Shown here piece after piece: positions 1 through 8,878 of a stretch of DNA of 64,000 nucleotides. Below the pieces are notes generated by a model. The model worked only from the letters and a program-made list of their open reading frames with translations, searched no databases and was not told where the DNA came from. Position 1 is the first letter of the stretch. Each line of letters opens with the position of its first letter. A program made the translations under genes and the position numbers. Source of the stretch: Acinetobacter soli (lineage in GTDB: Bacteria > Pseudomonadota > Gammaproteobacteria > Pseudomonadales > Moraxellaceae); assembly GCF_000760595.1 (NCBI RefSeq), contig NZ_BBNM01000010.1, positions 1 through 64,000 of the forward strand, given 5' to 3'.

Positions 1-33
1 CGGCTTATTACGTTCAAACTTGGCTTTAGCCAT
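1..33 (-). CDS. tuf: Elongation factor Tu, N-terminal 11 codons only (partial)
   Basis: Read on the minus strand, the first 33 bases encode MAKAKFERNKP, the invariant start of bacterial EF-Tu, the GTPase that brings aminoacyl-tRNA to the ribosome. The rest lies outside the window. An AGGAAG ribosome site sits 8 bases before the ATG. The four tRNA genes upstream reproduce the thrU-tyrU-glyT-thrT-tufB arrangement known in enterobacteria, so this is the tufB-position copy, probably cotranscribed with the tRNAs. Confidence 0.93.
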   Translation of the reverse strand, partial: MAKAKFERNKP

Positions 34-141
34 GATGATCTTCCTCGTTTACGTCGAAAGCAAGCTACAAGAGGCTACAAAAGGCATCGAAGCTACTCAG
101 CACATCGACATTAGTCTAAAAAAACAGACGCCCAATACTTT

Positions 142-167
142 AAAAGCAGACTAATTAGCCTGCTTTT
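142..167 (-). terminator. Imperfect hairpin between tRNA-Thr and tuf
   Basis: AAAAGCAG at 142-149 pairs with CTGCTTTT at 160-167 around an AT-rich centre with one mismatch. On the minus strand it is followed by only four Ts. It may attenuate transcription or mark a tRNA processing site between the tRNA cluster and tuf; full termination is doubtful. Confidence 0.4.
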
Positions 168-204
168 TGAAATCTTTGTAGATTTTACTCTACCAAACTG
201 TATC

Positions 205-279
<75 letters not shown>

Positions 280-292
280 GATAATCCTTCGA

Positions 293-368
293 TGGAGCGG
301 GAGACGAGGATCGAACTCGCGACATGCAGCTTGGAAGGCTGCCACTCTACCAACTGAGTTACTCCCGC
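293..368 (-). tRNA. tRNA-Gly (anticodon TCC)
   Basis: The minus strand starts GCGGGAGTAACTCAG and ends CTCCCGC-T-CCA. The anticodon stem GCAGC/GCTGC closes the loop CTTCCAA with anticodon TCC. The T-loop GTTCGATCC is intact and CCA is encoded. The length is 76 bases. Confidence 0.96.
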
Positions 369-406
369 ACAGCGTTGGTACATTTACCACTTCAATCGAA
401 GTTAGT

Positions 407-490
407 TGGTGGTGAGAGAAGGATTCGAACCTTCGAAACTTTCGTAGCGGAGTTACAGTCCGCCCCCTTTGACCGCTCGGGAATCTCACC
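407..490 (-). tRNA. tRNA-Tyr (anticodon GTA)
   Basis: A class II tRNA of 84 bases. The acceptor is GGTGAGA/TCTCACC with discriminator A and encoded CCA. The anticodon loop CTGTAAC carries GTA between GCGGA and TCCGC, and there is a long variable arm (CTACGAAAGTTTCG). The T-loop is GTTCGAATC. Confidence 0.96.
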
Positions 491-548
491 AATATCACAC
501 TTAACTTTCAGTGTAAGTTCTTTACTTCAACATTGAACCACTTTAAGA

Positions 549-624
<76 letters not shown>

Positions 625-665
625 GCTTCTTAGTGTTTCGTACGTTTCGTATCGGAACGGTGTGC

Positions 666-693
666 AGTTTAGCAAAACTCACAAACGATGCAA
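666..693 (-). promoter_or_regulatory. Promoter of the tRNA-tuf transcript
   Basis: On the minus strand TTGCAT (688-693) and TAAACT (666-671) are separated by 16 bases. A GC-containing stretch (GCACACCG) follows the -10, as is usual for stable-RNA promoters under stringent control. It lies just before the first tRNA and touches the trpE terminator. Not tested experimentally. Confidence 0.5.
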
Positions 694-716
694 GCGGTTT
701 TTTAAAAAAAACCGCT
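693..716 (-). terminator. trpE terminator
   Basis: AGCGGTTTTTT at 693-703 and AAAAAACCGCT at 706-716 form a perfect inverted repeat directly after the trpE stop codon on the minus strand. The T-rich arm serves as the U-tract. The -35 box of the tRNA promoter abuts it, so the two transcription units are packed end to start. Confidence 0.65.
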
Positions 717-722
717 AAAAAC

Positions 723-2216
723 TCATAAAATCAATCCGTTTGACGATAATTCAACCGCTTTGATCACTGCGCGAGCTTTTATTTGGGTTTCATTCCACTC
801 AGATTCAGGATTTGAGTCTGCTACAAGCCCTGCCCCCGCCTGTACATACACCTTATTTTCACGAATGACACAGGTGCGGATCGCAATCGACATGTCCATT
901 TCACCATGCCAGCCTAAATAACCGACTGCGCCACCAAAAATGCCGCGTTTAACCGGTTCTACTTCGTCGATAATTTCCATCGCACGAATTTTTGGTGCAC
1001 CGGAAAGGGTGCCCGCAGGGAAAGTTGCCTTAAAGACATCTAACGCATCGATATCGTCACGGACTTCACCCTGCACATTCGAGACAATATGCATGACATG
1101 TGAATAGCGTTCGATCACCATCCGGTCCGTCACTTGTACTTTACCAATCTTGGATACACGGCCCACATCGTTACGCCCAAGATCGATCAGCATCAAGTGC
1201 TCTGCAATTTCTTTCTCATCGGCCAAGAGCTCTTTTTCCAGCGCCAGATCTTCTTCTTTGGTCTTGCCACGTGGTCGGGTACCGGCCAGTGGTCGTACTG
1301 TGGCAATCCCATCTTCCAGACGCGATAGAATCTCTGGTGAAGAACCCACAATATGAAACGGTGTCTGATCGGTTAAGGTCTGTCCCTGCACCAAAAAAAG
1401 ATACGGCGATGGATTAAGATGACGCAGCGCACGGTAAACCTGTAAAGGGTCCCCATCAAAATCCGATACCATACGATGACCCGGAACTACCTGCATGACA
1501 TCCCCAGCACGGATATATTCTTTCACCGTTTCAATCGATGCCAAGAAGTTGTCTTTGCCAGTGAGAGATTCGAAGTGCGGCGGCGTGTGAGGTTTTGCCT
1601 GCAGGCTCACCGGTGTCGCCAGTAACTGCTCAAGGCTGTCGAGTTGATGCTGTGCCTGTGTAAAAGCATCTTCATGTGCAGTATCGGCATGCACAATTAG
1701 AAACAGTGTGTCTTTGAGATTGTCAAAAATAATTACGGTCTTGGAAAGCATCATCCAGATATCAGGTAACCCAACTGGATCGGCCTCTGGTACGTTGTTC
1801 AGGCGCGGCTCGATATAACGCACCGCATCGTAACCAAAGTAGCCCACCAAGCCCCCAGAAAATTGCGGGAGTTCTGGTGTGAGTGCGTGCGGTGGAACCT
1901 TAAACTGCTGCTGATACTCGCGAATATAGGTAAACGGATCTGTGCATGGTTGAGTAGAAATCTGACCTTGTGGATTTTTAATGGTCAACTGCCCTGTATT
2001 ACAGGAAAAAACTGTAGATTCTCCCAGCCCAATAATGGAGTAGCGCGCCCAGTTTTCACCTCCCTCTACCGACTCAAACAAATATGCTTGAGTATGATCG
2101 CGCAAACGCGCAAAGACCGACAGTGGCGTATCGGTATCGGCCAAACGTTGTCGATAGACGGGAATCGTGTTGTAGCCAGCAGCTTTAAGTTGTTCAAACT
2201 GAGTGTGTGTTGTCAT
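723..2216 (-). CDS. trpE: Anthranilate synthase component I
   Basis: A 497-residue protein that makes anthranilate from chorismate with ammonia or with glutamine-derived ammonia from TrpG; first step of tryptophan synthesis, cytosolic. The N-terminal regulatory domain spans about residues 20-165 and includes LFES (46-49), corresponding to the LLES feedback-inhibition motif. The chorismate-binding domain spans about 225-485, with DLGRNDVGRVS and GTLSGAPKIRAMEIIDE. The length is normal for the family. No trpG lies in the window. The gene for phosphoglycolate phosphatase is about 100 bases upstream on the same strand, a trpE-gph neighbourhood also seen in pseudomonads. PabB is a less likely reading because of the length and the feedback motif. 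Confidence 0.95.
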   Translation of the reverse strand: MTTHTQFEQLKAAGYNTIPVYRQRLADTDTPLSVFARLRDHTQAYLFESVEGGENWARYSIIGLGESTVFSCNTGQLTIKNPQGQISTQPCTDPFTYIREYQQQFKVPPHALTPELPQFSGGLVGYFGYDAVRYIEPRLNNVPEADPVGLPDIWMMLSKTVIIFDNLKDTLFLIVHADTAHEDAFTQAQHQLDSLEQLLATPVSLQAKPHTPPHFESLTGKDNFLASIETVKEYIRAGDVMQVVPGHRMVSDFDGDPLQVYRALRHLNPSPYLFLVQGQTLTDQTPFHIVGSSPEILSRLEDGIATVRPLAGTRPRGKTKEEDLALEKELLADEKEIAEHLMLIDLGRNDVGRVSKIGKVQVTDRMVIERYSHVMHIVSNVQGEVRDDIDALDVFKATFPAGTLSGAPKIRAMEIIDEVEPVKRGIFGGAVGYLGWHGEMDMSIAIRTCVIRENKVYVQAGAGLVADSNPESEWNETQIKARAVIKAVELSSNGLIL

Positions 2217-2320
2217 GATGTTATCTCAATGGTTTTAAGTGAAGCCCGATAAAAGTGATTAAAGACGCGATTATCGCCATCGAAACACCATGCGCTGATA
2301 CATGCCCCACCCCTGTATTA

Positions 2321-2986
2321 CTAAATCAGTTGATCTAGACGGTCCACCACCTGTTGTGGCTGACTGTCGTAAATATTTTCTCCATGATTATAGCCATAGC
2401 TGACCACAATACAATCGATACCCGCGCGACGTGCTGCTTCCACATCATTTTTAGAGTCGCCAATCATGAGTGTTGCGTGAGGCTCGACATTAAATTGTGC
2501 AGCACTATGTAGAAGGGGTAATGGATCGGGCTTGCGAACTGGCAAGCTATCCCCTCCCACCACCAGATCGAAATAATGCGCAATGTCTAGTTCTTCAAGC
2601 AACTTGCGCGCAAGTGCTTCTGGTTTGTTGGTGACACATGCCATACGAATGTGCTGTGCCTGACAACGTTGTAAAAATGCTTCAACGCCATTAAATAGCC
2701 GACTGGTCACACATAACTCTTGGGCATAGACATGCAGGTAGTGCGCCAGAAGCTGCTGATGACGCTCAGGATCGATCTGCTGAAATAAAAAAGTCAGCAC
2801 CGCATCACAGAGTTTGCCTGTGCCCTGTCCAACCCACTGACGAATTTGTGTCTCACTCACTTCCGGCCAGCCAAGATCACGCAAGGTGATGTTCATGGCA
2901 CGATACATATCGGATGCGGTATCGACCAAGGTTCCATCTAGATCAAACAATACCAATTGACGACGCTCTAATTGCACTACACTCAT
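2321..2986 (-). CDS. gph: Phosphoglycolate phosphatase (HAD family)
   Basis: A 221-residue cytosolic haloacid-dehalogenase phosphatase, predicted to remove phosphate from 2-phosphoglycolate formed during repair of oxidised DNA ends. The nucleophile motif DLDGT is at residues 15-19, the Thr/Ser motif is in VTNKPEAL, the motif III Lys is in KPDPLPLL, and the acidic motif IV is GDSKNDVEAARRAG. A helical cap lies between motifs I and II. Its length and its position before trpE match Gph. Substrate choice inside this family is hard to read from sequence, so another small sugar phosphate remains possible. Confidence 0.88.
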   Translation of the reverse strand: MSVVQLERRQLVLFDLDGTLVDTASDMYRAMNITLRDLGWPEVSETQIRQWVGQGTGKLCDAVLTFLFQQIDPERHQQLLAHYLHVYAQELCVTSRLFNGVEAFLQRCQAQHIRMACVTNKPEALARKLLEELDIAHYFDLVVGGDSLPVRKPDPLPLLHSAAQFNVEPHATLMIGDSKNDVEAARRAGIDCIVVSYGYNHGENIYDSQPQQVVDRLDQLI

Positions 2987-3002
2987 ATTTTACCTGTCTG
3001 CT

Positions 3003-3034
3003 AAAAACCAAAAGGCATGCGTTTGGCATGCCTT
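3003..3034 (-). terminator. Terminator after the FHA gene
   Basis: AAGGCATGC (3012-3020) and GCATGCCTT (3026-3034) form a 9-bp stem with a short loop. On the minus strand the T-rich TTTTGGTTTTTAG follows. It separates the FHA gene from gph. Confidence 0.7.
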
Positions 3035-3062
3035 GAGTGACCTTACGATTGATCGGGCATGC

Positions 3063-3728
3063 TTACTTTAAAAATACCCACGCCATCACTGCAAGAATAA
3101 TCAACACCACGATGGTCATAAAACCCACAGAGGCATTTTTACGTTGTTCAATTTCTTTTTCTACCGACGAAACTGGTTGCTCAATGGCCACAGGTTTCGG
3201 ATCTGGTGTTGCATTCACCACCACGCCGTCTGGAATTGGCGCAGGTTTTGGTACGGCAACGTTTTGCGGCATACCTTCACGGCTCACTTCAGCACCGGTA
3301 TCACGTTCGGTTAAAGTTGGCATACCTGCATCGACGGGCTGTGTCTGATGCGCATTAACATTTGGCTGTTCCACCGAATGATGAACCGGCTCAAGCTCAA
3401 CCTCAGGCAACGCCTCTCGCTCAAGTTGTGGTTTTGCTGGTGCCAACACTGCAAATTTAAGACTGGCAAACTGAACAATATCGGCATCGTGAAGCTGTAC
3501 TTCGCCCTCGATACGCACGTCATTCACAAAAGTACCATTGGATGATTTTAGATCTTGCACCCAAAGTTGATCGTTTTGCAGCAGTAGCGCTGCATGTTTA
3601 CGCGATACTTCGGCTGCTTGCAAAACCAAACCGGCATCCTGATGGCGACCCACCAGCATGTCCTGCTCAATCGCAATTTCCTGTCCTGTAAATTCACCTG
3701 TAATGGCTTGTAATTTCCACGTCATCAT
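3063..3728 (-). CDS. FHA-domain protein with C-terminal membrane anchor
   Basis: A 221-residue protein. The forkhead-associated domain occupies about residues 5-95 and keeps the phosphothreonine-binding signature: GR (27-28), SRKH (42-45) and SSNGTFVNDVRI. A proline- and valine-rich linker follows, then one hydrophobic helix at the extreme C-terminus (about 199-219, ending VFLK), so the FHA domain should face the cytosol. FHA domains read Thr phosphorylation, but no Ser/Thr kinase is visible nearby. It lies between gspD and gph on the same strand. Function unknown; a scaffold for envelope or secretion proteins is a guess. Confidence 0.85.
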   Translation of the reverse strand: MMTWKLQAITGEFTGQEIAIEQDMLVGRHQDAGLVLQAAEVSRKHAALLLQNDQLWVQDLKSSNGTFVNDVRIEGEVQLHDADIVQFASLKFAVLAPAKPQLEREALPEVELEPVHHSVEQPNVNAHQTQPVDAGMPTLTERDTGAEVSREGMPQNVAVPKPAPIPDGVVVNATPDPKPVAIEQPVSSVEKEIEQRKNASVGFMTIVVLIILAVMAWVFLK

Positions 3729-3794
3729 CTTAAGTCTGTCTCTTATCGTGATTTGTGATCATCATAACATGCTTCATGTCTTCGTCGCCTGCCG

Positions 3795-6098
3795 TTATGA
3801 CACAGGTCGCAAGGTGGTCGTCGTCACTGTATTTTTGGTTCGCTCTACTTCTGGCTCATTCAAGGACTGGGTGTTTACAGTCGGTTGTACGGGTAAGGCA
3901 TAAGAAGTCCCTTTGCGCACAACGGGTGAACTTGGGCGTACTGTTGCCACTGGCGTGGTGACCGTTGTGGCGGGAACCTGCTGATAACGGGTGCTCGGAA
4001 CCGCAGCGACAGGCGCGGCAGGTTGTTGGTAGAGCTGTTCTAGATTTTCTGGCAATTTAGCGAAGTTGCCATTTTTATCCATAGAGAGCTGTAAACTGTA
4101 AAGCTGATTGTAGCGCTGCTGCGAAATCCGGCGCACATCATTGGCATCGCCCACAATGGTTGGGTGAATAAACACCAGCAGATTACGTTTTTCGTTGCTA
4201 TTTGAATCTGCACGGAACAAACGCCCAACGTAGGGAATACTGCTTAAACCCGGCAAACCTTGACGCGACAACGTGCGGTTATCCGAAATGAGGCCACCTA
4301 AGACCACAGTCTGGCCGTGTTCTGCCAACACCGAGGTTTTGATGGCACGTTTACTGGTAATCAGATCGGTGGCTTGGCCCTTGTCTTGCACAGCAGAAAC
4401 TTCTTGCTCGACTTCCAGACGCACCGTGCCGTTTTCACCAATGTGCGGAATCACCTTGAGCGTGACACCCACATCTTTACGCTCTACCGTGGTGTAGGGA
4501 TTGGCCACACCCGTTGAAGTTGTTGAAACCGACCCCGTCACAAATGGAACATTCTGCCCCACCACAATATAGGCTTCTTCGTTGTCCATCGTGACAATCG
4601 ATGGTGTAGAAAGCAAATTAGATTTGGTATTGGTCTTAAGTGCCTGAATAAGCGCACCATAGGCTTTTCGTGAGTTACTAAAATTACCTAGCGCTAAGGT
4701 CGCACCACTGCCACCATTTGAACCACTGGCAATCGCAGATGCAGCACCTGTAGAGCCATTAGACAGATAACCCGCTGCAATTGAAGCTAGGCTCGCGCCT
4801 ACGTTGCTAAAACTGATCAGGCCAATACCACTGCTTAAATCCCCCAGCGCCCACTGAATCCCGAGTTGATCGGCATCATCCCCCGACACCTCAATAATGG
4901 CTGCTTCAATCAAGACTTGTTCACGGCGAATATCGAGTTGCTGAATCGCCGATTCAATTTCGCGCATCAATTGTGGTTCTGCTTTGACCACCAAAGCATT
5001 TTGTGCACTGTCGGCAATAATACTGACACCATTATTGTTAAAACTGGTGATGCTGTTTTGATTGTTCGCATTATTACTGCTATTGAGATTAATGGATGAA
5101 CCAGATGTAGCGTTATTGCTGCCCGTGGTATTACTCTGCGATGCACTTCCACCAATGAGGCTATTGAGACCAGTGGAAGAAGATGAACCCGAGTTACTCC
5201 CAGTTTTACTTTGCGAGCTATTTACGGCCTGACCACTGACCAGCCCTTGTAAAATTTCTGCCAGGTTCTTGGCACTGGCATATTTGAGACGAAATACCTT
5301 CAATCCACCCAAGCGATCTGCTGAAGGTACATCTAAGGTTTCAATCATGTTGCGGATTCGCTTACGCGTTCCGGTATCCCCTTTGATCAAAATCCGGTTG
5401 GTGCGGGCATCAGCAATAATTCTGACACGTGAACCGGTCACATCTTTTGAAGCGCCCGTTGAACTGATTGACTCAAGTAGCCCCACCATTTCTTCAGCTT
5501 GGCTATTTTGCAGGGTAATGGCCTCGACATCATTTTGTCCCGTACCATCAAGGTTGCGAATAATGGTTTCGAGTTGTGCAATGTTTGCTGCCCGATCTGA
5601 GACAATTAGTGCATTTGTGCCCGGCACGGCAGCAAGACTGGCAAATTGAGGCATCAAAGGCCGCAACGCCGGAATCAGATCGTTTGGATTGGTGTTTTCT
5701 ACCCAAATAACCCGCGTGACCACTTGGTCTCCACGGGCGCGATTGCGCATATCGTAAGGTAAACCTGCATTTTTAACGTTGCTGTCTGGCACCAGTTTGA
5801 TGGTATTACCAGAAGGAATCGCCACCACGCCATTGACGTTCAGTACACCCAGAAATAAATCATAGACTTCATCACGCGTTAATGGCTTGTTGGAAATGAC
5901 CGTGACGTTGCCTCGAACACGTGGATCAACTGCAAAATTTTTACCCGTGATATCCGCCACTTCATTGATAAAAGCCGTTAAATCGGCGTCGCGTAAATTA
6001 ATTTTCCATGTTTGTGCATACGTGCTTGTACTGATCACAGCCATCACCGGAGCGGCTGCAACTAAAGCCCAAAGGGGACGATGATTAAATAAAGCCAT
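3795..6098 (-). CDS. gspD: Type II secretion system secretin
   Basis: A 767-residue outer-membrane channel protein of the type II secretion system, which exports folded enzymes. A signal peptide (about 1-29, ending STYAQ) is followed by the N0 domain (30-110), ring-building N domains, a low-complexity Ser/Asn/Gly linker (about 300-365), the secretin core (about 390-670, with VPFVTGS and LGGLISDNR), and a Pro/Thr/Val-rich tail that may contact a pilotin. The length is typical. gspC and gspN lie just upstream on the same strand; the other gsp genes are not in the window, as expected for Acinetobacter, where T2SS genes are scattered. Confidence 0.95.
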   Translation of the reverse strand: MALFNHRPLWALVAAAPVMAVISTSTYAQTWKINLRDADLTAFINEVADITGKNFAVDPRVRGNVTVISNKPLTRDEVYDLFLGVLNVNGVVAIPSGNTIKLVPDSNVKNAGLPYDMRNRARGDQVVTRVIWVENTNPNDLIPALRPLMPQFASLAAVPGTNALIVSDRAANIAQLETIIRNLDGTGQNDVEAITLQNSQAEEMVGLLESISSTGASKDVTGSRVRIIADARTNRILIKGDTGTRKRIRNMIETLDVPSADRLGGLKVFRLKYASAKNLAEILQGLVSGQAVNSSQSKTGSNSGSSSSTGLNSLIGGSASQSNTTGSNNATSGSSINLNSSNNANNQNSITSFNNNGVSIIADSAQNALVVKAEPQLMREIESAIQQLDIRREQVLIEAAIIEVSGDDADQLGIQWALGDLSSGIGLISFSNVGASLASIAAGYLSNGSTGAASAIASGSNGGSGATLALGNFSNSRKAYGALIQALKTNTKSNLLSTPSIVTMDNEEAYIVVGQNVPFVTGSVSTTSTGVANPYTTVERKDVGVTLKVIPHIGENGTVRLEVEQEVSAVQDKGQATDLITSKRAIKTSVLAEHGQTVVLGGLISDNRTLSRQGLPGLSSIPYVGRLFRADSNSNEKRNLLVFIHPTIVGDANDVRRISQQRYNQLYSLQLSMDKNGNFAKLPENLEQLYQQPAAPVAAVPSTRYQQVPATTVTTPVATVRPSSPVVRKGTSYALPVQPTVNTQSLNEPEVERTKNTVTTTTLRPVS

Positions 6099-6138
6099 AG
6101 CGGGTTATTTTTCCTAAAATTATGGTGACCATCTGATA

Positions 6139-6990
6139 TCACTTAAAACTTTGTTGTACGGTCATCACTTGATCACCACGTTTTATTTCTATTTTCACTT
6201 GTCCATCACGTCGCGCCTGTTCGAGCAATTGAACATCGTTTTGTCCTTGTCCAACACGTTGACCATTGACAGACAATATACGATCTCCAGCCCTCAAGCC
6301 CAATGTATTTTTTAAAGCCGCGGGTGTCCGTTCGGTCACCTCATAGCCATCGGCGGTGCTGCTGACGCCCATATTTTCCAAATATTGCTCACGATTTTGC
6401 TGCATTTGCTGAATGGCCTGACCCAAAGCGGCTCCCGAACCAGAGCTACCGGTATTACTTGCAGGAGGAACGGATGTGGCATTTTGAGGGGTAGTCGTGG
6501 TACCCAGAATCGGTTGATACAGCCCATTTTCCATGCCTTTAAACCGAATTTCACGCGTGGTGCCGTTGGGCTGACTCAAGACCACATGATCCCAATACAC
6601 TTCACTGAGTTGATAGCTGCTATTGTCCACTGCCTCACCCACACGATAACGATCCACACTGTCTTTACCCTTGATCACAGCAGAAGACAATCGTGATGGA
6701 TACGCCAGCATCACCCCCTGTAACTCAAAGTTTTGCTGATCATTGGGATTATTCGATAATTGTGGTTCGTTAAACAGGGCAAAGCTGCTGATATTCGGAA
6801 TTTGTGCTTGTTGGGAGCCTAATTGAACCCGCTCAAACTGCATCGCCTGTGGAGGGGCTAGAATTAGCCAGAACAGTGCTGCCAGCTTCCAGCACAGCCA
6901 CACAATCAACAGCCCCAATATGAGAGGTGCCAAGCGATCCAATTGACCGAGCCGTTTTTGCCGAATGGTTTCCACCCATGACTTGAGCAT
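6139..6990 (-). CDS. gspC: Type II secretion system protein GspC
   Basis: A 283-residue inner-membrane protein linking the inner platform to the GspD secretin. A short cytosolic start leads into one membrane helix (about residues 20-43, LAPLILGLLIVWLCW). A periplasmic HR domain follows (about 85-165), then a Gln/Ser-rich linker and a C-terminal PDZ domain (about 215-280, with LGLRAGDRILSVNGQ) that helps select substrates. Its ATG shares one base with the gspN stop codon (TAATG), so the two are translationally coupled. gspD follows after 40 bases. Confidence 0.93.
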   Translation of the reverse strand: MLKSWVETIRQKRLGQLDRLAPLILGLLIVWLCWKLAALFWLILAPPQAMQFERVQLGSQQAQIPNISSFALFNEPQLSNNPNDQQNFELQGVMLAYPSRLSSAVIKGKDSVDRYRVGEAVDNSSYQLSEVYWDHVVLSQPNGTTREIRFKGMENGLYQPILGTTTTPQNATSVPPASNTGSSGSGAALGQAIQQMQQNREQYLENMGVSSTADGYEVTERTPAALKNTLGLRAGDRILSVNGQRVGQGQNDVQLLEQARRDGQVKIEIKRGDQVMTVQQSFK

Positions 6991-7733
6991 TATGACGCTC
7001 CTTTAAGCAGGGGCTGACGTGAACTGATCACATAGGTATCAAGCCCGGCCTGACCGTTATACGAGGGTACATTCAGTAGAAAACGCTGGGTAAGACGAAC
7101 ATCAAGCATGAGGTCGGGTGCCAGCAATAAATTCACCATTTTTTGATTACGCTGATCACGGATATCAAATTCAAGTTGATTATCTTGATTCAATACAGTC
7201 CCTTGCAGCGATGGCATATTCATACGCTCTTGGCGCTGGGCAAAGGTATACCCCAAAGGCCCACCCGCCCATTGCATATTGCCAGATGCTGCGCTGAATC
7301 CTTGTGCTTTTTGATAATTCAACTGGACATCTTTAAGCTGGATACTATTATTTGGCCATTGCCAATTGACGAGTGCTTTTAAGCTGTCGGGTGCAATCTC
7401 GCCGTTTAAATTTCGAATGCTGAGTTTTTTCCCAAAACCATAACCGACATTGCCATTTAAAACAGTATTGGCACTATGAATTTCTACGTGTGCGCCAAGC
7501 TTTAATAAGAACAGATCCATCGGACGGACAGTCCAGTGCACAGAACCCTTTAGCTGATCTTTATGCCAGTCGGCTTGACCTTGCCAGATATTGCCTGAGA
7601 CATTACTCAAGATTTGGTTGTTTTTCGAAAATTTTGCAATTAACCAGTTGGCTGGAATCTGTAAAATTACAAATACTCCAAAGACAATGACTGCAAAGAT
7701 CCACCATTTTAATTGTTTCGACTTTTTATTCAT
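6990..7733 (-). CDS. gspN: Type II secretion system protein GspN
   Basis: A 247-residue protein with an N-terminal membrane helix (about residues 9-29) and a periplasmic beta-rich domain resembling the GspN family (motifs such as NVSGNIWQGQA and GSVHWTVRP). GspN is an accessory T2SS component whose exact job is unclear; some systems lack it. It is the first gene of a gspN-gspC-gspD unit and overlaps gspC by one base. The hydrophobic helix lacks a clear cleavage site, so it is probably anchored in the inner membrane. Confidence 0.85.
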   Translation of the reverse strand: MNKKSKQLKWWIFAVIVFGVFVILQIPANWLIAKFSKNNQILSNVSGNIWQGQADWHKDQLKGSVHWTVRPMDLFLLKLGAHVEIHSANTVLNGNVGYGFGKKLSIRNLNGEIAPDSLKALVNWQWPNNSIQLKDVQLNYQKAQGFSAASGNMQWAGGPLGYTFAQRQERMNMPSLQGTVLNQDNQLEFDIRDQRNQKMVNLLLAPDLMLDVRLTQRFLLNVPSYNGQAGLDTYVISSRQPLLKGAS

Positions 7734-7830
7734 TCAGTCATTACCGCTGCACAGTGTCTTCCATGGATGAGGAATTTCCTCTCTTTACGACATTATGCAT
7801 ACTTTTCCATCATCGCCAATTCACTTATAT

Positions 7831-7856
7831 AAAAAAACCAAGCAGATGCTTGGTTT
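7831..7856 (-). terminator. Terminator after the H-NS-like gene
   Basis: AAACCAAGCA (7835-7844) and TGCTTGGTTT (7847-7856) form a perfect 10-bp stem. On the minus strand a run of Ts (TTTTTTTATAT) follows, the form of an intrinsic terminator, 39 bases beyond the H-NS-like stop codon. Confidence 0.8.
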
Positions 7857-7894
7857 AATCGAGCTTACTGGCCAAAGGTGACCGAATGATGAAA

Positions 7895-8221
7895 TTAGAT
7901 AAGGAAATCTTCTAATTTTGCACCTTTTTCAAGCTCAGCGACTAACCAGCGCGGTTGTTTACCACGACCAGTCCACGTTTCTTCTGGATTGCTCTTGCTG
8001 CGATAGCGTGGCTCTACAGATTTACGTGTTGTTTTCTTACGTTTCTGCGCGCCGTATTCAAGTAACTGCTCAACGCTATAACCCACGCTTTCAGCAACTT
8101 CTAAAATTTGGTTATACGCATCTTCAATTGCTTGATCTTTTTTAGAGGCAATAAGTTGCTCAGCTTCTGCTTGCAAACGCTTTAAATCTTCAACGGATAA
8201 TTCGCTAATATCTGGTTTCAT
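7895..8221 (-). CDS. hns: H-NS-family nucleoid protein
   Basis: A 108-residue DNA-binding protein expected to coat AT-rich, often foreign, DNA and silence it. The N-terminal half (about 1-60) is helical and predicted to oligomerise. The C-terminal DNA-binding part carries PEETWTGRGKQPRWL (about 79-94), the Acinetobacter/MvaT-distant form of the H-NS core motif TWxGxGxxPxW. It is monocistronic: its own terminator lies downstream and an AT-rich 204-base region upstream. H-NS genes usually repress themselves through such AT-rich leaders; that is inference here. It would be a natural silencer of the AT-rich island at the right of this window. Confidence 0.88.
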   Translation of the reverse strand: MKPDISELSVEDLKRLQAEAEQLIASKKDQAIEDAYNQILEVAESVGYSVEQLLEYGAQKRKKTTRKSVEPRYRSKSNPEETWTGRGKQPRWLVAELEKGAKLEDFLI

Positions 8222-8425
8222 TTAAACCAACTCCAAGTTTATTAAAACTTTTTAACAATAGACCAATAACGCTAACTGTTTAAATCACATCTAAGCTCAT
8301 AATATTTAGATTAGTTTAAATAATCAAGCAATGTCTTCATGTTAAAACAGGAATCTATTTAAATAAATATGATTAAAGCGTCGCTTTCATTATTTATACA
8401 AATCTTAATTTTGACTTAATTGATC
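8222..8425 (-). promoter_or_regulatory. AT-rich region upstream of the H-NS-like gene
   Basis: These 204 bases hold no reading frame and are conspicuously AT-rich, with runs such as TTTAAATAAATATG and ATTTAGATTAGTTTAAAT. They must hold the promoter of the H-NS-like gene. I cannot place a single convincing -35/-10 pair. H-NS autoregulation through such curved DNA is known for the family and is inferred here. Confidence 0.4.
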
Positions 8426-8878
8426 TCAATTAAAAATAGTAGGTGTATTTCCAGCGACAGTTTCAAGCTCAATAATCTTGTTTTTTATATTATTTGGAAT
8501 AGCCTGTTTTTTTAAGGTGTTTTTATCGACCACCACCATAATGGCTTCAGCACTGGCCACCCAAGTATTTTGTGTCGTACTCCAGATCTGATACGTCATT
8601 TTAAAACCGCTGGTCCGAATCTCTTCAATAGATGCCGTAATTTTAAGTGTATCGGGATAAAATACGGGTTTTAAATATTTGCACTGATTTGAGGCAACAA
8701 CGGTATACACCTCTGCTGCAAAAAAATCCAAAATGTCCATATATTTAATCCGGGCACTTTCGATATAACGATAATACAACACATTATTCACGTGACCGAA
8801 TGCGTCCATGTCGCCCCACGCGACTGCCTGCTCATGGATAACAGGATGTTGATTGAGTTCCTTCATCTTTTTTCTCAT
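8426..8878 (-). CDS. Acyl-CoA thioesterase, hotdog fold (4HBT/FadM-like)
   Basis: A 150-residue single hotdog domain. The sequence WGDMDAFGHVNNVLYYRYIESAR (about 21-43) is the 4-hydroxybenzoyl-CoA thioesterase-type active site with Asp25 as the likely catalytic residue. These enzymes hydrolyse acyl-CoA or acyl-ACP in the cytosol; the substrate cannot be read from sequence. Its ATG overlaps the hemY stop as ATGA, so I take the start at 8878, though a second in-frame ATG lies four codons on. It is the last gene of the haem operon, where its presence is probably incidental to haem synthesis. Confidence 0.82.
   Translation of the reverse strand: MRKKMKELNQHPVIHEQAVAWGDMDAFGHVNNVLYYRYIESARIKYMDILDFFAAEVYTVVASNQCKYLKPVFYPDTLKITASIEEIRTSGFKMTYQIWSTTQNTWVASAEAIMVVVDKNTLKKQAIPNNIKNKIIELETVAGNTPTIFN

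Noticed and set aside
1100..1417. Open frames antisense to trpE and to many other core genes
   Set aside because: They lie opposite strongly coding frames, lack ribosome sites, and have no recognisable domain; they are by-products of codon bias.
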